Below are positions 15,192-23,968 of a stretch of DNA of 39,586 nucleotides, piece after piece. The stretch is taken from NCBI GenBank assembly GCA_902812405.1, contig CADDZI010000020.1:1-39586 (forward strand). The letters are read 5' to 3'. The notes below the pieces were generated by a model. It did not search any database, was not told the origin of the DNA, and saw nothing but the letters and a program-made list of their open reading frames with translations. The translations under genes and the position numbers were made by a program. The DNA is from a bacterium (lineage in GTDB: Bacteria > Vulcanimicrobiota > Vulcanimicrobiia > Eremiobacterales > Eremiobacteraceae). Position 1 is the stretch's first letter, and each line of letters opens with the position of its first letter.

Positions 15192-15688
15192 GACTGGGAT
15201 ACCTCGCGTTTGGATGCGGCATGTGCCTTGCCGTTGCGGCATGTGCAAGCGCACCGCCGCCGGCGCCGGTCGCCGTCAGGCCGCAGCAAATGATGACACC
15301 GCCGCCCGTGACGACGACCCCGGTGCCGGTCGTCCGGGCACGGCCTATCCCCGGCGCCGGCCGGCCGGATCCGTTCGTGGCGCTCTTCGGCCCGCCAACG
15401 GGCGGACAACCGGCCCCGCCGAAAGTGGCCGTCTCATCCTTCCCCAATATCCCGACTCTGCCCGGTTTCCAAAGCGCGCCGGGTGCCGGCGGCATCTGGT
15501 CGGACGTCCATTTGACGGGCGTGCTCGTGCACAACGGGTACACGGCAATCGTGGAGACTGGCGGACGCTCGTACTTCGTTCGGCCGGGGGACAGCATTGA
15601 CGACAAGTTCCGGGTAGTCTCGATCGGCCCAGATTCCATCACGCTTGCGACACCGACAGAAGAACGACACTTCTTGCTAGGGGGTTAA
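15188..15688 (+). CDS. PilP-like lipoprotein of the type IV pilus alignment complex
   Basis: 166 aa lipoprotein. The signal peptide ends in a lipobox, LAVAAC, so the mature protein is lipid-anchored at Cys19. A long Pro-rich unstructured stretch (PPPAPVAVRPQQ onward) precedes a small beta domain: SDVHLTGVLVHNGYTAIVETG, then SYFVRPGDSID and FRVVSIGPDSITLATP. This layout and its place between pilO and pilQ fit PilP, which bridges PilNO to the secretin. The sequence is too divergent for me to be sure of family membership. ATG 15188 overlaps the pilO stop, and pilQ starts three bases after its stop. Confidence 0.78.
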   Translation: MRLGYLAFGCGMCLAVAACASAPPPAPVAVRPQQMMTPPPVTTTPVPVVRARPIPGAGRPDPFVALFGPPTGGQPAPPKVAVSSFPNIPTLPGFQSAPGAGGIWSDVHLTGVLVHNGYTAIVETGGRSYFVRPGDSIDDKFRVVSIGPDSITLATPTEERHFLLGG

Positions 15689-15691
15689 ACA

Positions 15692-17695
15692 ATGCATCCG
15701 CATTTTCGCTTGACGTCGGCCTGGTTGGCGGGAACCAGCGTGCTCATCCTAGGGCTCGCCGGCCTGTGCGCGGCCCGAGCGGCTGACGGTCCTGCGGCGA
15801 CCGTCTCGTACGGAACGCACAACGGGGCGTTTGAGGTCTCTGTGGTCGCACCGGGTCCGATCAGCACGAAGGTGAGCCGCTATGCGGTCGACGCTGAGCG
15901 CGGCACGGTGGACGTCGTCGTCGATGTCTCGCCCGCCTCCTACGACGGGCAGACGAAGGTCATCGGATTCTCCCGCGGCCAGCTGGAGCAAGTCCGTGTC
16001 GGACAGTTGTCGACCTCGCCGGCCGTCATGCGGATCGTTGTCGAAGCCTCCGGCACGCCGCACTACGACGTGGAGCGCAGCGGTCCCGGGAAACTGACCC
16101 TGCGTGTTCCCACCCAGCAGGCGGCGTTTACGCTGCCGCCGCAGCAAGCGGTGGCGGCGGCGCGCGCGGCGAGCCAACGGCGGGATGTCGCGTTAAACGC
16201 CCCCGCGGGGGCGGCAAAGCCGCCAAGTCCGGCACGACCGCGGGTCGCCATCCAGCGGTTTGCCGCGCCGGCACATGCCGCGCCGCGGACCGTGGCGGCG
16301 GCAGGAGTGCAAACGTCCACCGTTCGTAGGGCGACTCCGCCGCGGCGGGTTGCCGTGTCCAAGCCGGCAGTGGCCTCGCGACCTGCGGTCGTCGCCATGG
16401 CGACACCCAATCCCTGGCTGCCTGGCGGCAAGTACTACTGCAAGGTGCCGAGTAAGCATGGCGTCGGGGCAGGGACGATGGCGTCGCACGAGGCGGCAGC
16501 CCCGCGCCGCGCGGCCGCGACGGCGGCACCGGCAATGGGCATGCCCTTTGAAAGCCGCAACGTCAGCCTGGATGTCAAGAACGCCGACATTCTTGACGTG
16601 CTGCGTCTGCTAGCCAGTCAAAGTGGCCAGAACATCGTTGCGACCCAGAGCGTCAAGGGGACGGTCTCCGTGTCGCTGCACGATGTTCCCCTGACGACCG
16701 CTCTCGACCTCATCGTGCGGACAAACGGACTGGACTACCGGCGGCTGGGCAACATTTACGTCGTCGGCACCTCCGACGATTTGAACAAGGAGTTCGGCTC
16801 CGTCGGGCAAGAGGCGACGCAGACGGTAGCCTTCCCGATCAAGTACGCTAATCCGGCGGATCTCGGGAAGCAGCTGGGCAGCGTCATTCCGGCCTCGTCG
16901 TATACCATTGATCCACGCACGGATACGGTTATCGTGACCGGGACTCCGGATATCATCCAGTCGGCGCGCAACTTCTTAGCGCTGTCGGACGTCCCCGCAC
17001 CGCAGGTCGTCTTCGAGGTCAAGGTTCTCGACGTAACGCGGGACGCCAATTCGAACGTGGGTGTCAACTGGTCGGGCGCCTCGCCCTTCGACCTGTTCGA
17101 GAACTGCCTGGCGTGCTCGGCGGGTCAAACCGTGCCGGTGCAGACGGTGAGCGGGAACCCCATAGCGCCCCAGCCCTTCACGCGCAACGCGATCTTCATC
17201 CAGGGAACGCTCAACTACCTCATCTCCCACAACGAGGCCACGGTGCTCGCAAATCCGCGCGTTGCGGCGCTGGATAACCAACCGGCCAACCTGCTTGTCG
17301 GCCAGACGTACCCCATCGTCTACTACGATCCGCGGTCCGGTCAATTCCAAGCGCAGTACATCGACATCGGCGTCAAGATCATCATCACGCCGGTCATCAA
17401 CACTGACGGCTACATCACGACGCAGATGCACGTCGAGCGCAGCTCGATCGTGGGTTTGGTGCAGAACTTCCCCATTCTGGACAACCGCAAAGTCGAATCG
17501 ACGCTGCGAGTCAAGGACGGAGATACGATCGTGCTGGGCGGCCTGCTCGACGACGAGAGCACGACGACCGTCAGCAAGGTGCCGCTGCTGGGGGACATCC
17601 CGATCCTCGGGGCGTTCTTCCGCAACGTGCAGCGCACCAAGACCCACGAGGAAGTGGTCTTCCTCATCACCCCGCACATCGTGGGAGACCACTAA
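15692..17695 (+). CDS. pilQ: Type IV pilus secretin PilQ
   Basis: Outer-membrane pore for the pilus, 667 aa. A signal peptide (hydrophobic core SVLILGLAGLCAARAA) is followed by an AMIN domain (about residues 45-150), which in the family binds peptidoglycan. An Ala/Pro/Arg-rich linker spans about 155-285. The secretin short domain (SLDVKNADILDVLRLLASQSG) begins at about 289, then an N1 domain. The C-terminal secretin domain runs from about 495, with VPLLGDIPILGAFFRN and EEVVFLITPHIV. AGGGGG lies seven bases before ATG 15692. Cys472 and Cys475 form a C-x2-C (ENCLACSAG) just before the beta-barrel, which I do not know as a general PilQ feature. Last gene of the pilM operon. Confidence 0.96.
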   Translation: MHPHFRLTSAWLAGTSVLILGLAGLCAARAADGPAATVSYGTHNGAFEVSVVAPGPISTKVSRYAVDAERGTVDVVVDVSPASYDGQTKVIGFSRGQLEQVRVGQLSTSPAVMRIVVEASGTPHYDVERSGPGKLTLRVPTQQAAFTLPPQQAVAAARAASQRRDVALNAPAGAAKPPSPARPRVAIQRFAAPAHAAPRTVAAAGVQTSTVRRATPPRRVAVSKPAVASRPAVVAMATPNPWLPGGKYYCKVPSKHGVGAGTMASHEAAAPRRAAATAAPAMGMPFESRNVSLDVKNADILDVLRLLASQSGQNIVATQSVKGTVSVSLHDVPLTTALDLIVRTNGLDYRRLGNIYVVGTSDDLNKEFGSVGQEATQTVAFPIKYANPADLGKQLGSVIPASSYTIDPRTDTVIVTGTPDIIQSARNFLALSDVPAPQVVFEVKVLDVTRDANSNVGVNWSGASPFDLFENCLACSAGQTVPVQTVSGNPIAPQPFTRNAIFIQGTLNYLISHNEATVLANPRVAALDNQPANLLVGQTYPIVYYDPRSGQFQAQYIDIGVKIIITPVINTDGYITTQMHVERSSIVGLVQNFPILDNRKVESTLRVKDGDTIVLGGLLDDESTTTVSKVPLLGDIPILGAFFRNVQRTKTHEEVVFLITPHIVGDH

Positions 17696-17717
17696 GGGCA
17701 CAGGCGTCCGAGCCATT

Positions 17718-17753
17718 GCGACGAGACCGTGCCGCCGGGCACGGTCTCGTCGC
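17718..17753 (+). terminator. 16 bp hairpin closing the pil operon
   Basis: A perfect 16 bp stem: GCGACGAGACCGTGCC (17718-17733), loop GCCG, then its complement (17738-17753). It starts 22 bases after the pilQ stop. No T-run follows, so it may work as a Rho-independent-like terminator of GC-rich genomes or as an mRNA 3' end stabiliser. Confidence 0.7.
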
Positions 17754-17871
17754 GTCTGCCTGCCTGGCGGTCGCCCATACGGCGCACGCTGCGGGCTTGA
17801 CCGGCTCGGCCGACGGGGGATCGTGTCCACGGCGGCATGGGGGTCGCAGCCTCGTGAGGAATCGCGGACCT

Positions 17872-19026
17872 ATGTTTCGCTACATGACGGCCGGTGAATC
17901 GCACGGCCCGGCGCTGGTGGGGATTGTCGACGGCCTGCCGGCCGGGCTCGCCATCGACGTGGACGCCGTGAACCGCGGGCTGCGTCTGCGTCAGGGCGGC
18001 TATGGGCGCGGCGGGCGCATGAAAATCGAGCAGGACGAGGTGGAGGTCCTGGCCGGAGTCCGCGGCGGGCGAACGCTGGGTTCGCCCGTGGCGCTTGTGA
18101 TTCGCAACCGCGACTACGAGAACGTCCGGGCCCTCATGGATCCCTTGACGGGTGGCGGTGAACCGATCACCCGGCCGCGCCCGGGCCACGCCGACTACGC
18201 GGGAGCACTCAAGTACCGGCACCGCGACCTGCGCAACGTCCTGGAGAGAGCCAGCGCGCGCGAGACCGCGATGCGCGTCGCGCTGGGCGAGCTGGCACGC
18301 CAGTACCTGGCTGTGTTCGGCGTCACAGTCGTCGGCCACGTCGTCCAGATCGGGGAGGTCAGGGCTCGCCCCTTGCACGGTCGGCCCGATATTGACCATA
18401 TAGCATCATCTGCCGTCCGCTGCGCCGATCCGGAGGCTGAGACGAAGATGATCGCGTGCATCGACGAAGCGCGCCGCGCCGGCGATACGTTGGGTGGGGC
18501 ATTCGAGGTCATCGTGAGCGGCGTACCGGCCGGCATTGGCGGAAACCGGCAGCCCTGCGATCGGCTGGATGCATGCTTGGCGGCGGCGCTCATGAGCATT
18601 CAAACGGTAAAGGCGGTCGAAGTGGGCGAGGGCATGTGGGTCAGCGAGGTGCGGGGCAGTCAGGCGCACGACACCTTCATACGTGACGCCGGGACCGTCC
18701 GGCGGGCGACCAATCGCGCCGGCGGTATCGAGGGCGGCATTGCCAACGGTGAAGATATTGTCGTCCGCGCTCGGCTAAAGCCCATTGCCACTCTCATGCG
18801 ACCGCTGGCGTCGGTGGATCTTGCGACCGGTGGGGATGCTCCGGCGGCCGTCGTGCGCAGCGACGTGTGCACGGTGCCTGCGGCGTCGGTGATCGGTGAA
18901 GCGATGGTGTGTCTGGAGCTGGCTCGACATTTTGCCGACAAGTACGGAGGCGACTCGGTCGAGGAAGTGCGTGAGCATTTTGCCGCCTCGCAGGCGGGTG
19001 CAGCGGCAATCCTACGGAAGGACTAG
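17872..19026 (+). CDS. aroC: Chorismate synthase AroC
   Basis: Final shikimate-pathway enzyme: converts 5-enolpyruvylshikimate-3-phosphate to chorismate, using reduced FMN. Signatures are TAGESHGPALVGIVDGLPAGL at the start, LERASARETAMRVALGE, GDTLGGAFEVIVSGVPAGIG and RRATNRAGGIEGGIANGEDI. Start ATG 17872 gives MFRYMTAGESHG, the usual N-terminus, and GAGGA lies upstream at somewhat long spacing. At 384 aa it is the normal size. It follows the pilQ hairpin by 118 bases and is separated by seven bases from a large TPR gene, beyond which aroK and aroB lie. Confidence 0.97.
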   Translation: MFRYMTAGESHGPALVGIVDGLPAGLAIDVDAVNRGLRLRQGGYGRGGRMKIEQDEVEVLAGVRGGRTLGSPVALVIRNRDYENVRALMDPLTGGGEPITRPRPGHADYAGALKYRHRDLRNVLERASARETAMRVALGELARQYLAVFGVTVVGHVVQIGEVRARPLHGRPDIDHIASSAVRCADPEAETKMIACIDEARRAGDTLGGAFEVIVSGVPAGIGGNRQPCDRLDACLAAALMSIQTVKAVEVGEGMWVSEVRGSQAHDTFIRDAGTVRRATNRAGGIEGGIANGEDIVVRARLKPIATLMRPLASVDLATGGDAPAAVVRSDVCTVPAASVIGEAMVCLELARHFADKYGGDSVEEVREHFAASQAGAAAILRKD

Positions 19027-19033
19027 AGGCGGG

Positions 19034-22000
19034 ATGGCGAGCGGCGGACGCAGCGAGGGCAGGGCAGACGGCGCTTCCGTGCAGCGCGTGCAGGGGCTCT
19101 TGGCTCAAGCCCGCCAACAGTTGATCCGCAACAACCCCAAGAGCGCCGCCGCTCTCTTGAAGGATGTTGTGGGCCTGCCGGATTGCCCGGCCGAAGCCAG
19201 GCTGGAAGCGGCCAAAATGCTGGCCGCGGCCGGCGAAAATGCGGAGGCCGCAGCGGCGTACTTGAGCGCGGGCCTGGCGCTCTTATACGATCACGGGGAC
19301 ATGGCCCGGGCACGCCAGGCGTTTGCGACGGCGCACAGTCTGGATCCGCAAAACGTTGACGTGATCTTCCACCTGGGTCAAGCCGACGTCGTGGAAGGCC
19401 GGACGCAGGATGCCCTCGCCAAGTTCATCGATGTCTTGCGGCGTTCGAACCTCAAACACACCCCGGCCTTGTTTGAGGCAGGCTGCATCTACCAAGCCAA
19501 CGGGCAGTACGATCAGGCCATCCTGGCGTTCAAAAAGGTGCTGGATCGAGAAAAGCACCACATTCAGGCGATCGTGCATATGGGCCAGCTGCACCAGATC
19601 AAAGGCATGCTGCCCGAAGCGATCAACTACTATCTGCAAGCCGCGCAGATTACGCGGGACGCCCAGCAGACCGGGACGACGCGTCAGATCTTGAACATGG
19701 TCCTGGCGATCGAACCCTCACATGCGCGCGCGCGGAGCATGCTGGCGGATCTCGACGAGACAAAGGAGGACGAAGAAGCGCCTGCCACGCAGGCTGCGGC
19801 GCCGGACTCAGCTGCGCCACCCACGTCTGCGGCCCTGGAGGCTGCGGTTGTAGAACGCGTACCCCCGACCGTCGGCTCCCGACCATCGGCTGAAGCCGAG
19901 CCTGAGGTCCAGACGTCGCCTGCCCAGATGCAGACCGCGCAGATCGAGGCCGAGGTGGCGCCGGTTGCCGCCGCGAGGGAGGCAGCACAGTCGGAGCTCG
20001 CTGCGTTACAGGCAAAGATTGCGGCTGCGCGAGAGGAGCATCGTGTCCAGGCTGCCGCGGCAGCCGACGCCGAGCGCGTGCGACGCGAGGTCGAACAGGC
20101 AACGGCGGAGCTCGACGAGCGGCTGCGTCAGCTCCAAGGGATTGTGGCTGCCGCCGAGCAGGAGGCGGCGGCGCTTGAATCCCGGCGGACATCGCTGGCG
20201 GACTTAGAGCGGGCCGCGGCAATGATGCGTGAAGCCGCGGCCGAAGAGGAAGCGCGGGCTGAAGCGGCGCGGGCGCAGGCCGCGCAGGCGCAGCGTCTGC
20301 AGGCCGAGCATGAGGCCGCGCTGGCGGAGCTTGCCGCGCGGCGGCGCCGTGCGGAAGAAGAACTGAAGCGGCTTGAGGCACAGCTTGCGGAAACTGCCCG
20401 CGTCAAAGATGCCACGAGAGAGCGGGCGGAGTCCTCGGTCGCGCAGCTCGAAGCAAAGGCACGGGCGCTGCGCAAGCAGGTGGAAGCCGACGAAGAGCGC
20501 CGGGTGCGCGCCGCCGCAGCGGCTGAGGCTGCGGCAAAGCGCTTGGCCGAGCTTGAAGAACAGATTGCCGCGGCCCAGGCCAAGGTGCAGACGGCGGGTG
20601 CCGACCTCAGGGACATTGTCGACCAGACGCGGGCAACGCAGGCGCAGACCGCAGATCTAGCGGCGCGCCTGGCGGGGTTGCAAGCCGACATTGAGGCGGC
20701 GGAGGCGAAGAAGCGCAGCCTTGAGGATTCGATAGCGCGCCTGAAGCCGCTTGCGACGGCGGCCGAGCGCCGGAAGACGGAGGCCGAGAAGGCCGCAGCC
20801 GATGCGCAGCGCCGTTTGGAAGAATCGGCGGTTCGGTCGGATGCCGTCGAGGCTGGGCGGCGAGAGGTCGAGGAGGCCCTGGCCAAGACGAAGTCCCTTG
20901 TCGCCGCTGCCGAGCAGCGGCGCGCTCAGGCCGAAGCTGCGGCCGAGAAGGCGGAAGCACTGCGGGCGAAGCGGGAGCAGGATGCGGAAGCTCTGGCAGC
21001 GCGCGTCAGCGCTCTCGAGGAGGCCCTTGTCGCCGCCGGCGAGCGAGCCAAGGCGGCCGAAGCGCAGAAACTGGTGTTGGAAGAGCTGGCCCGCAAAATT
21101 TCCGAGGAGAAGGCGCAGCTGGCCGAGCTGGAAGCGCAGCGCGCGTCGGTGCGCCGCGAAGTTGACGAGCTTCGGGCGGCTGTGGAGGCGGCACGCGAGA
21201 CCGCCGAGACGGCTGCCGAGGCCTCGGCCGGCGGTCGCGACGTCATGTCCACGCCACATCCAGCCTCATGTGGAGAGGCAGAAGCGATTGCGGCCATCGT
21301 GCCGGTCGAGGTGTGCGGTGAAGCGCTGCGGACGATCGAAACCCTAGCGGCAGACGGCGAACTACCGATTGAGACTGCGACACACCTGGCTGGCTTGATC
21401 CACGAGGGTCGCGCTCCGCAAGCGCTCCGGGAGGCGCGCAAATTGGCGAACCTGGCGGCCTTACCGGGACCGTATCTGCTGGTCTGCGGCGACTTGGCCC
21501 GGGACATGGGAGATATTGCCGCAGCACGGCAGGCGTACGAGATGTTGGTTCTTGCCGCCCCCAAGAAGGCGCCACTGGCACAGGCGCGCATGGGCGAACT
21601 CTTTTTGGCATTTGCGCAGCGGAGCACGGCCGCGGCCCTGGCCCGAGACGACGCGCACTTTACAGCCGTCACGGACCCGCACAAAGCGGTCGAGACATAC
21701 GCCGAGCTCGTGGCCCGGTTCCCGGATGACCCGGTTTTCCGGGAAGAGCTCGGCATGCTGCACGCGCAGCTTGGCAATGAGACAGCCGCAAGCCTGGCAC
21801 TGATCCGGGCCATGGAGGACTACCTAGGCAACGACGACGTGGCGCACGCCGTCGCACTGGCACCCAAACTGCTCGCATTGCGCCGAGACGACGGGGCGGC
21901 GTGGGAATTGGTGGCCAAGGCGTACGAGCGGGCGGGCCGCCCGGGCGATGCACGCCAGGCGTTAGACCAAGCCCTGCACTGCTACCAATCGGCCATGCGG

Positions 22001-23071
22001 GCGTCGGACGTTGAGCGGGTGTGCCGGCGGTTGGCCGAGACAGCGGACGACCCGGTACAGTACCGGAAGCTCTTGGCCGGACTCCTCCGTGAGGCCGGCG
22101 ACAGCGTGGGGGCTGCGGAGCAGCTGTGCGATGCGGCGGAACGTCTCATTGGGTGGTCGCGTGCCGCCGAGGCTGCGGTGCTGCTGGATGAGGCCATGGG
22201 CATTGCAGGACGCGACGCCGCAGTCGCGGGCCGGGTTGAGGTACTGCGGGAACGGGCGTCGGGTATTGCGCGCGCGGTGGACGAAGCCGCGCGCGGGGAT
22301 CTGTTGGTCGGCAAGGGAGACTACGTGCGGGCTATTGAGGCCTACAGGAAGGCGCTACAGGAAAACCCGCACGATGCGAACGTCGCGTACCAGCTGGCAT
22401 GTCTGCTGATGGATCATGCCGGGGATAATGCGGAGGCCGAGAAGCTGTTAGTATCCGCATCGGAGTTGCGCCCGCACCATGCGGCAACGCGGTATCGCTT
22501 GGCCGTCGTGAAAGCAGCGCGCGGCGAGGTGGCTCAGGCGGTCGAGTTGCTCATCGCCTTGGCGCGTTTCGATGAGGCCAACGCGGATTTCATCGAGCAG
22601 TTTGTAGAACGCTTGGAAAAGGACGCCGAGCGGGGTGACGCGGCGGCAAAGTACAGGCTGGGTATCGCGTACCGCGAACTGGGGCGGGTGGACGAGGCGC
22701 TGGTCATCCTTCAGTCGATCCAGCGCGAGCCGGAGTATGTCGTTGTGTGCCACAACGCGATTGGCCTGTGTCTGCAGCGCCAAGGCTTGGATACCGCCGC
22801 CGCCAAGCGCTTCAGCAAGGCCATCGAAACGCCGGGCTACCCGGAGTGGCAGTACCATGAGGCGCTGTACAACTTGGGGGCGCTGCACGAAGCCAAAGAT
22901 ACTCCCGAATCGCTGGCTCTTGCGCTTTCCTCGTACGAGGAGCTGTACGCCAGCGACTGCACGTACAAGGATGTTGCAGATCGCATCAAGGCTGTGAAGG
23001 CGCGTCTGGGGGCGAGCGACCGGCCCAAGGTCAAGCGTCTGCCGACGCGTGCGGCCGAACACGGGCAGTAG
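19034..23071 (+). CDS. Giant TPR / coiled-coil protein of unknown function
   Basis: 1345 aa from ATG 19034, with AGGCGGG directly upstream and only seven bases after aroC. No signal peptide or membrane helix is visible, so it is probably cytoplasmic. Three parts can be seen. Residues about 15-250 form helical TPR repeats (AYLSAGLALLYDHGDMARAR and FEAGCIYQANGQYDQAILAF). About 305-735 is an Ala/Glu/Arg-rich coiled coil with heptad-like ALEE/AEAQ runs. About 745-1330 returns to TPR repeats (AIEAYRKALQENPHDANVAY, AIGLCLQRQGLDTAAAKRF). Such proteins usually scaffold complexes. FimV-like pilus or polar scaffolds combine TPRs and coiled coils, but no LysM or membrane segment is present here, so that analogy is weak. 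I do not recognise a family. Confidence 0.85.
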   Translation: MASGGRSEGRADGASVQRVQGLLAQARQQLIRNNPKSAAALLKDVVGLPDCPAEARLEAAKMLAAAGENAEAAAAYLSAGLALLYDHGDMARARQAFATAHSLDPQNVDVIFHLGQADVVEGRTQDALAKFIDVLRRSNLKHTPALFEAGCIYQANGQYDQAILAFKKVLDREKHHIQAIVHMGQLHQIKGMLPEAINYYLQAAQITRDAQQTGTTRQILNMVLAIEPSHARARSMLADLDETKEDEEAPATQAAAPDSAAPPTSAALEAAVVERVPPTVGSRPSAEAEPEVQTSPAQMQTAQIEAEVAPVAAAREAAQSELAALQAKIAAAREEHRVQAAAAADAERVRREVEQATAELDERLRQLQGIVAAAEQEAAALESRRTSLADLERAAAMMREAAAEEEARAEAARAQAAQAQRLQAEHEAALAELAARRRRAEEELKRLEAQLAETARVKDATRERAESSVAQLEAKARALRKQVEADEERRVRAAAAAEAAAKRLAELEEQIAAAQAKVQTAGADLRDIVDQTRATQAQTADLAARLAGLQADIEAAEAKKRSLEDSIARLKPLATAAERRKTEAEKAAADAQRRLEESAVRSDAVEAGRREVEEALAKTKSLVAAAEQRRAQAEAAAEKAEALRAKREQDAEALAARVSALEEALVAAGERAKAAEAQKLVLEELARKISEEKAQLAELEAQRASVRREVDELRAAVEAARETAETAAEASAGGRDVMSTPHPASCGEAEAIAAIVPVEVCGEALRTIETLAADGELPIETATHLAGLIHEGRAPQALREARKLANLAALPGPYLLVCGDLARDMGDIAAARQAYEMLVLAAPKKAPLAQARMGELFLAFAQRSTAAALARDDAHFTAVTDPHKAVETYAELVARFPDDPVFREELGMLHAQLGNETAASLALIRAMEDYLGNDDVAHAVALAPKLLALRRDDGAAWELVAKAYERAGRPGDARQALDQALHCYQSAMRASDVERVCRRLAETADDPVQYRKLLAGLLREAGDSVGAAEQLCDAAERLIGWSRAAEAAVLLDEAMGIAGRDAAVAGRVEVLRERASGIARAVDEAARGDLLVGKGDYVRAIEAYRKALQENPHDANVAYQLACLLMDHAGDNAEAEKLLVSASELRPHHAATRYRLAVVKAARGEVAQAVELLIALARFDEANADFIEQFVERLEKDAERGDAAAKYRLGIAYRELGRVDEALVILQSIQREPEYVVVCHNAIGLCLQRQGLDTAAAKRFSKAIETPGYPEWQYHEALYNLGALHEAKDTPESLALALSSYEELYASDCTYKDVADRIKAVKARLGASDRPKVKRLPTRAAEHGQ

Positions 23072-23241
23072 GCGGGCGTCCGGTTCGGTAGGTCCGTGGC
23101 GCCGGCCGGAGGCCGTGGGCCACGATGGACTCATCTCATCTAACGGGGCTGCCCGCAAAAGCCGATGACTACACTCGGGGGATGATTTCGGCCGGCCCGT
23201 CGGCATGCTCCCAAGCCGCCAGGGTCGTTCCGGCTTTTGAT

Positions 23242-23257
23242 TTGTGAACGCACATCC
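23242..23257 (+). promoter_or_regulatory. Second copy of the TTGTGAANNCACATCC element
   Basis: TTGTGAACGCACATCC matches the element before pilin 1 (9585-9600) at 14 of 16 positions, and lies 23 bases before the BsuPI-protein ATG (24 bases in the pilin case). The rest of the 209-base gap 23072-23280 shows GC-rich inverted repeats but no gene. Confidence 0.38.
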
Positions 23258-23280
23258 GCGTCGCAGCTCAGGACGGCTCA

Positions 23281-23910
23281 ATGTCGCCGCGTCGTAGTGC
23301 TTGGGGACGCCCTCCGTACAGAGGTCAGGCGTTTCATCCGGCCCGGCGGGGACACCCCTTGCAGGTGGCACTGGCGGTGGTCCTCGTTGCTTCCCTCTGC
23401 GTGCTCGCCATGTCGGGTATCACCCGCTATGCGGTCGGCGAACCTGTCATTCCACCCGCCCTGGCCAGGCTGATCGACCGGCCGGAAGCTAGTCTGCCGC
23501 CCGGGATGACGTACAATTTTGCCGTCATCGACCCCTCGACCAAGCGTGACCTGAATGTGCTTCCGGAAGTGGGTACCATCGAACTGCGTCTGGCCGTCAC
23601 AAACGACTCGGCGCTGCCCATGACGATGCACTTTCCGACCGGCCGGCAGTGCGAGTTCATCGTACGTCGCATCTTTTACTACGTTGACGGTCTCTTTGCC
23701 ATACCGTCGGAAGTCTGGCGCTCGACATACTTTCACATTATTTCCCAGAGGCCGTCGGTTCTTGTTCTGCAGCCCGGGCAGACCAAGGTGTACACCGCAA
23801 CCTTGACGCTCAATGCTCTCAACGCGCTGCAACTGCCGCCCGGGCGCTACCGCCTCATCGCCAATTTCGACGGCTGGCAGACCTCCCTGCCGATGGACAA
23901 GCCGCTGTAA
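23281..23910 (+). CDS. Membrane-anchored BsuPI-domain protein
   Basis: 209 aa. A basic N-terminus precedes one transmembrane helix (about residues 28-48, VALAVVLVASLCVLAM). The extracytoplasmic part has the BsuPI fold seen in the intracellular proteinase inhibitor of Bacillus: LRLAVTNDSALPMTMHFPTG and CEFIVRRIFYYVDG, then a VLQPGQTKVYTATL strand and LPPGRYRLIANFDG. The domain is an immunoglobulin-like beta sandwich whose role outside Bacillus is generally unknown. ATG 23281 has an AGGACGG ribosome site. It lies between the TPR gene and aroK. No link to shikimate metabolism is apparent. Confidence 0.75.
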   Translation: MSPRRSAWGRPPYRGQAFHPARRGHPLQVALAVVLVASLCVLAMSGITRYAVGEPVIPPALARLIDRPEASLPPGMTYNFAVIDPSTKRDLNVLPEVGTIELRLAVTNDSALPMTMHFPTGRQCEFIVRRIFYYVDGLFAIPSEVWRSTYFHIISQRPSVLVLQPGQTKVYTATLTLNALNALQLPPGRYRLIANFDGWQTSLPMDKPL

Positions 23911-23968
23911 GTCCCGCACCGTCCGCCGCAATAAGGAGGGAGCGCCCAGGGACCGAAAGAGGAGCGGC

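Noticed and set aside
23140-23220. c-di-GMP riboswitch (GCAAAAGCC) before the BsuPI gene
   Set aside because: The core has four A's instead of three, and neither the GGCAAACC half nor the tetraloop-receptor arrangement is present.
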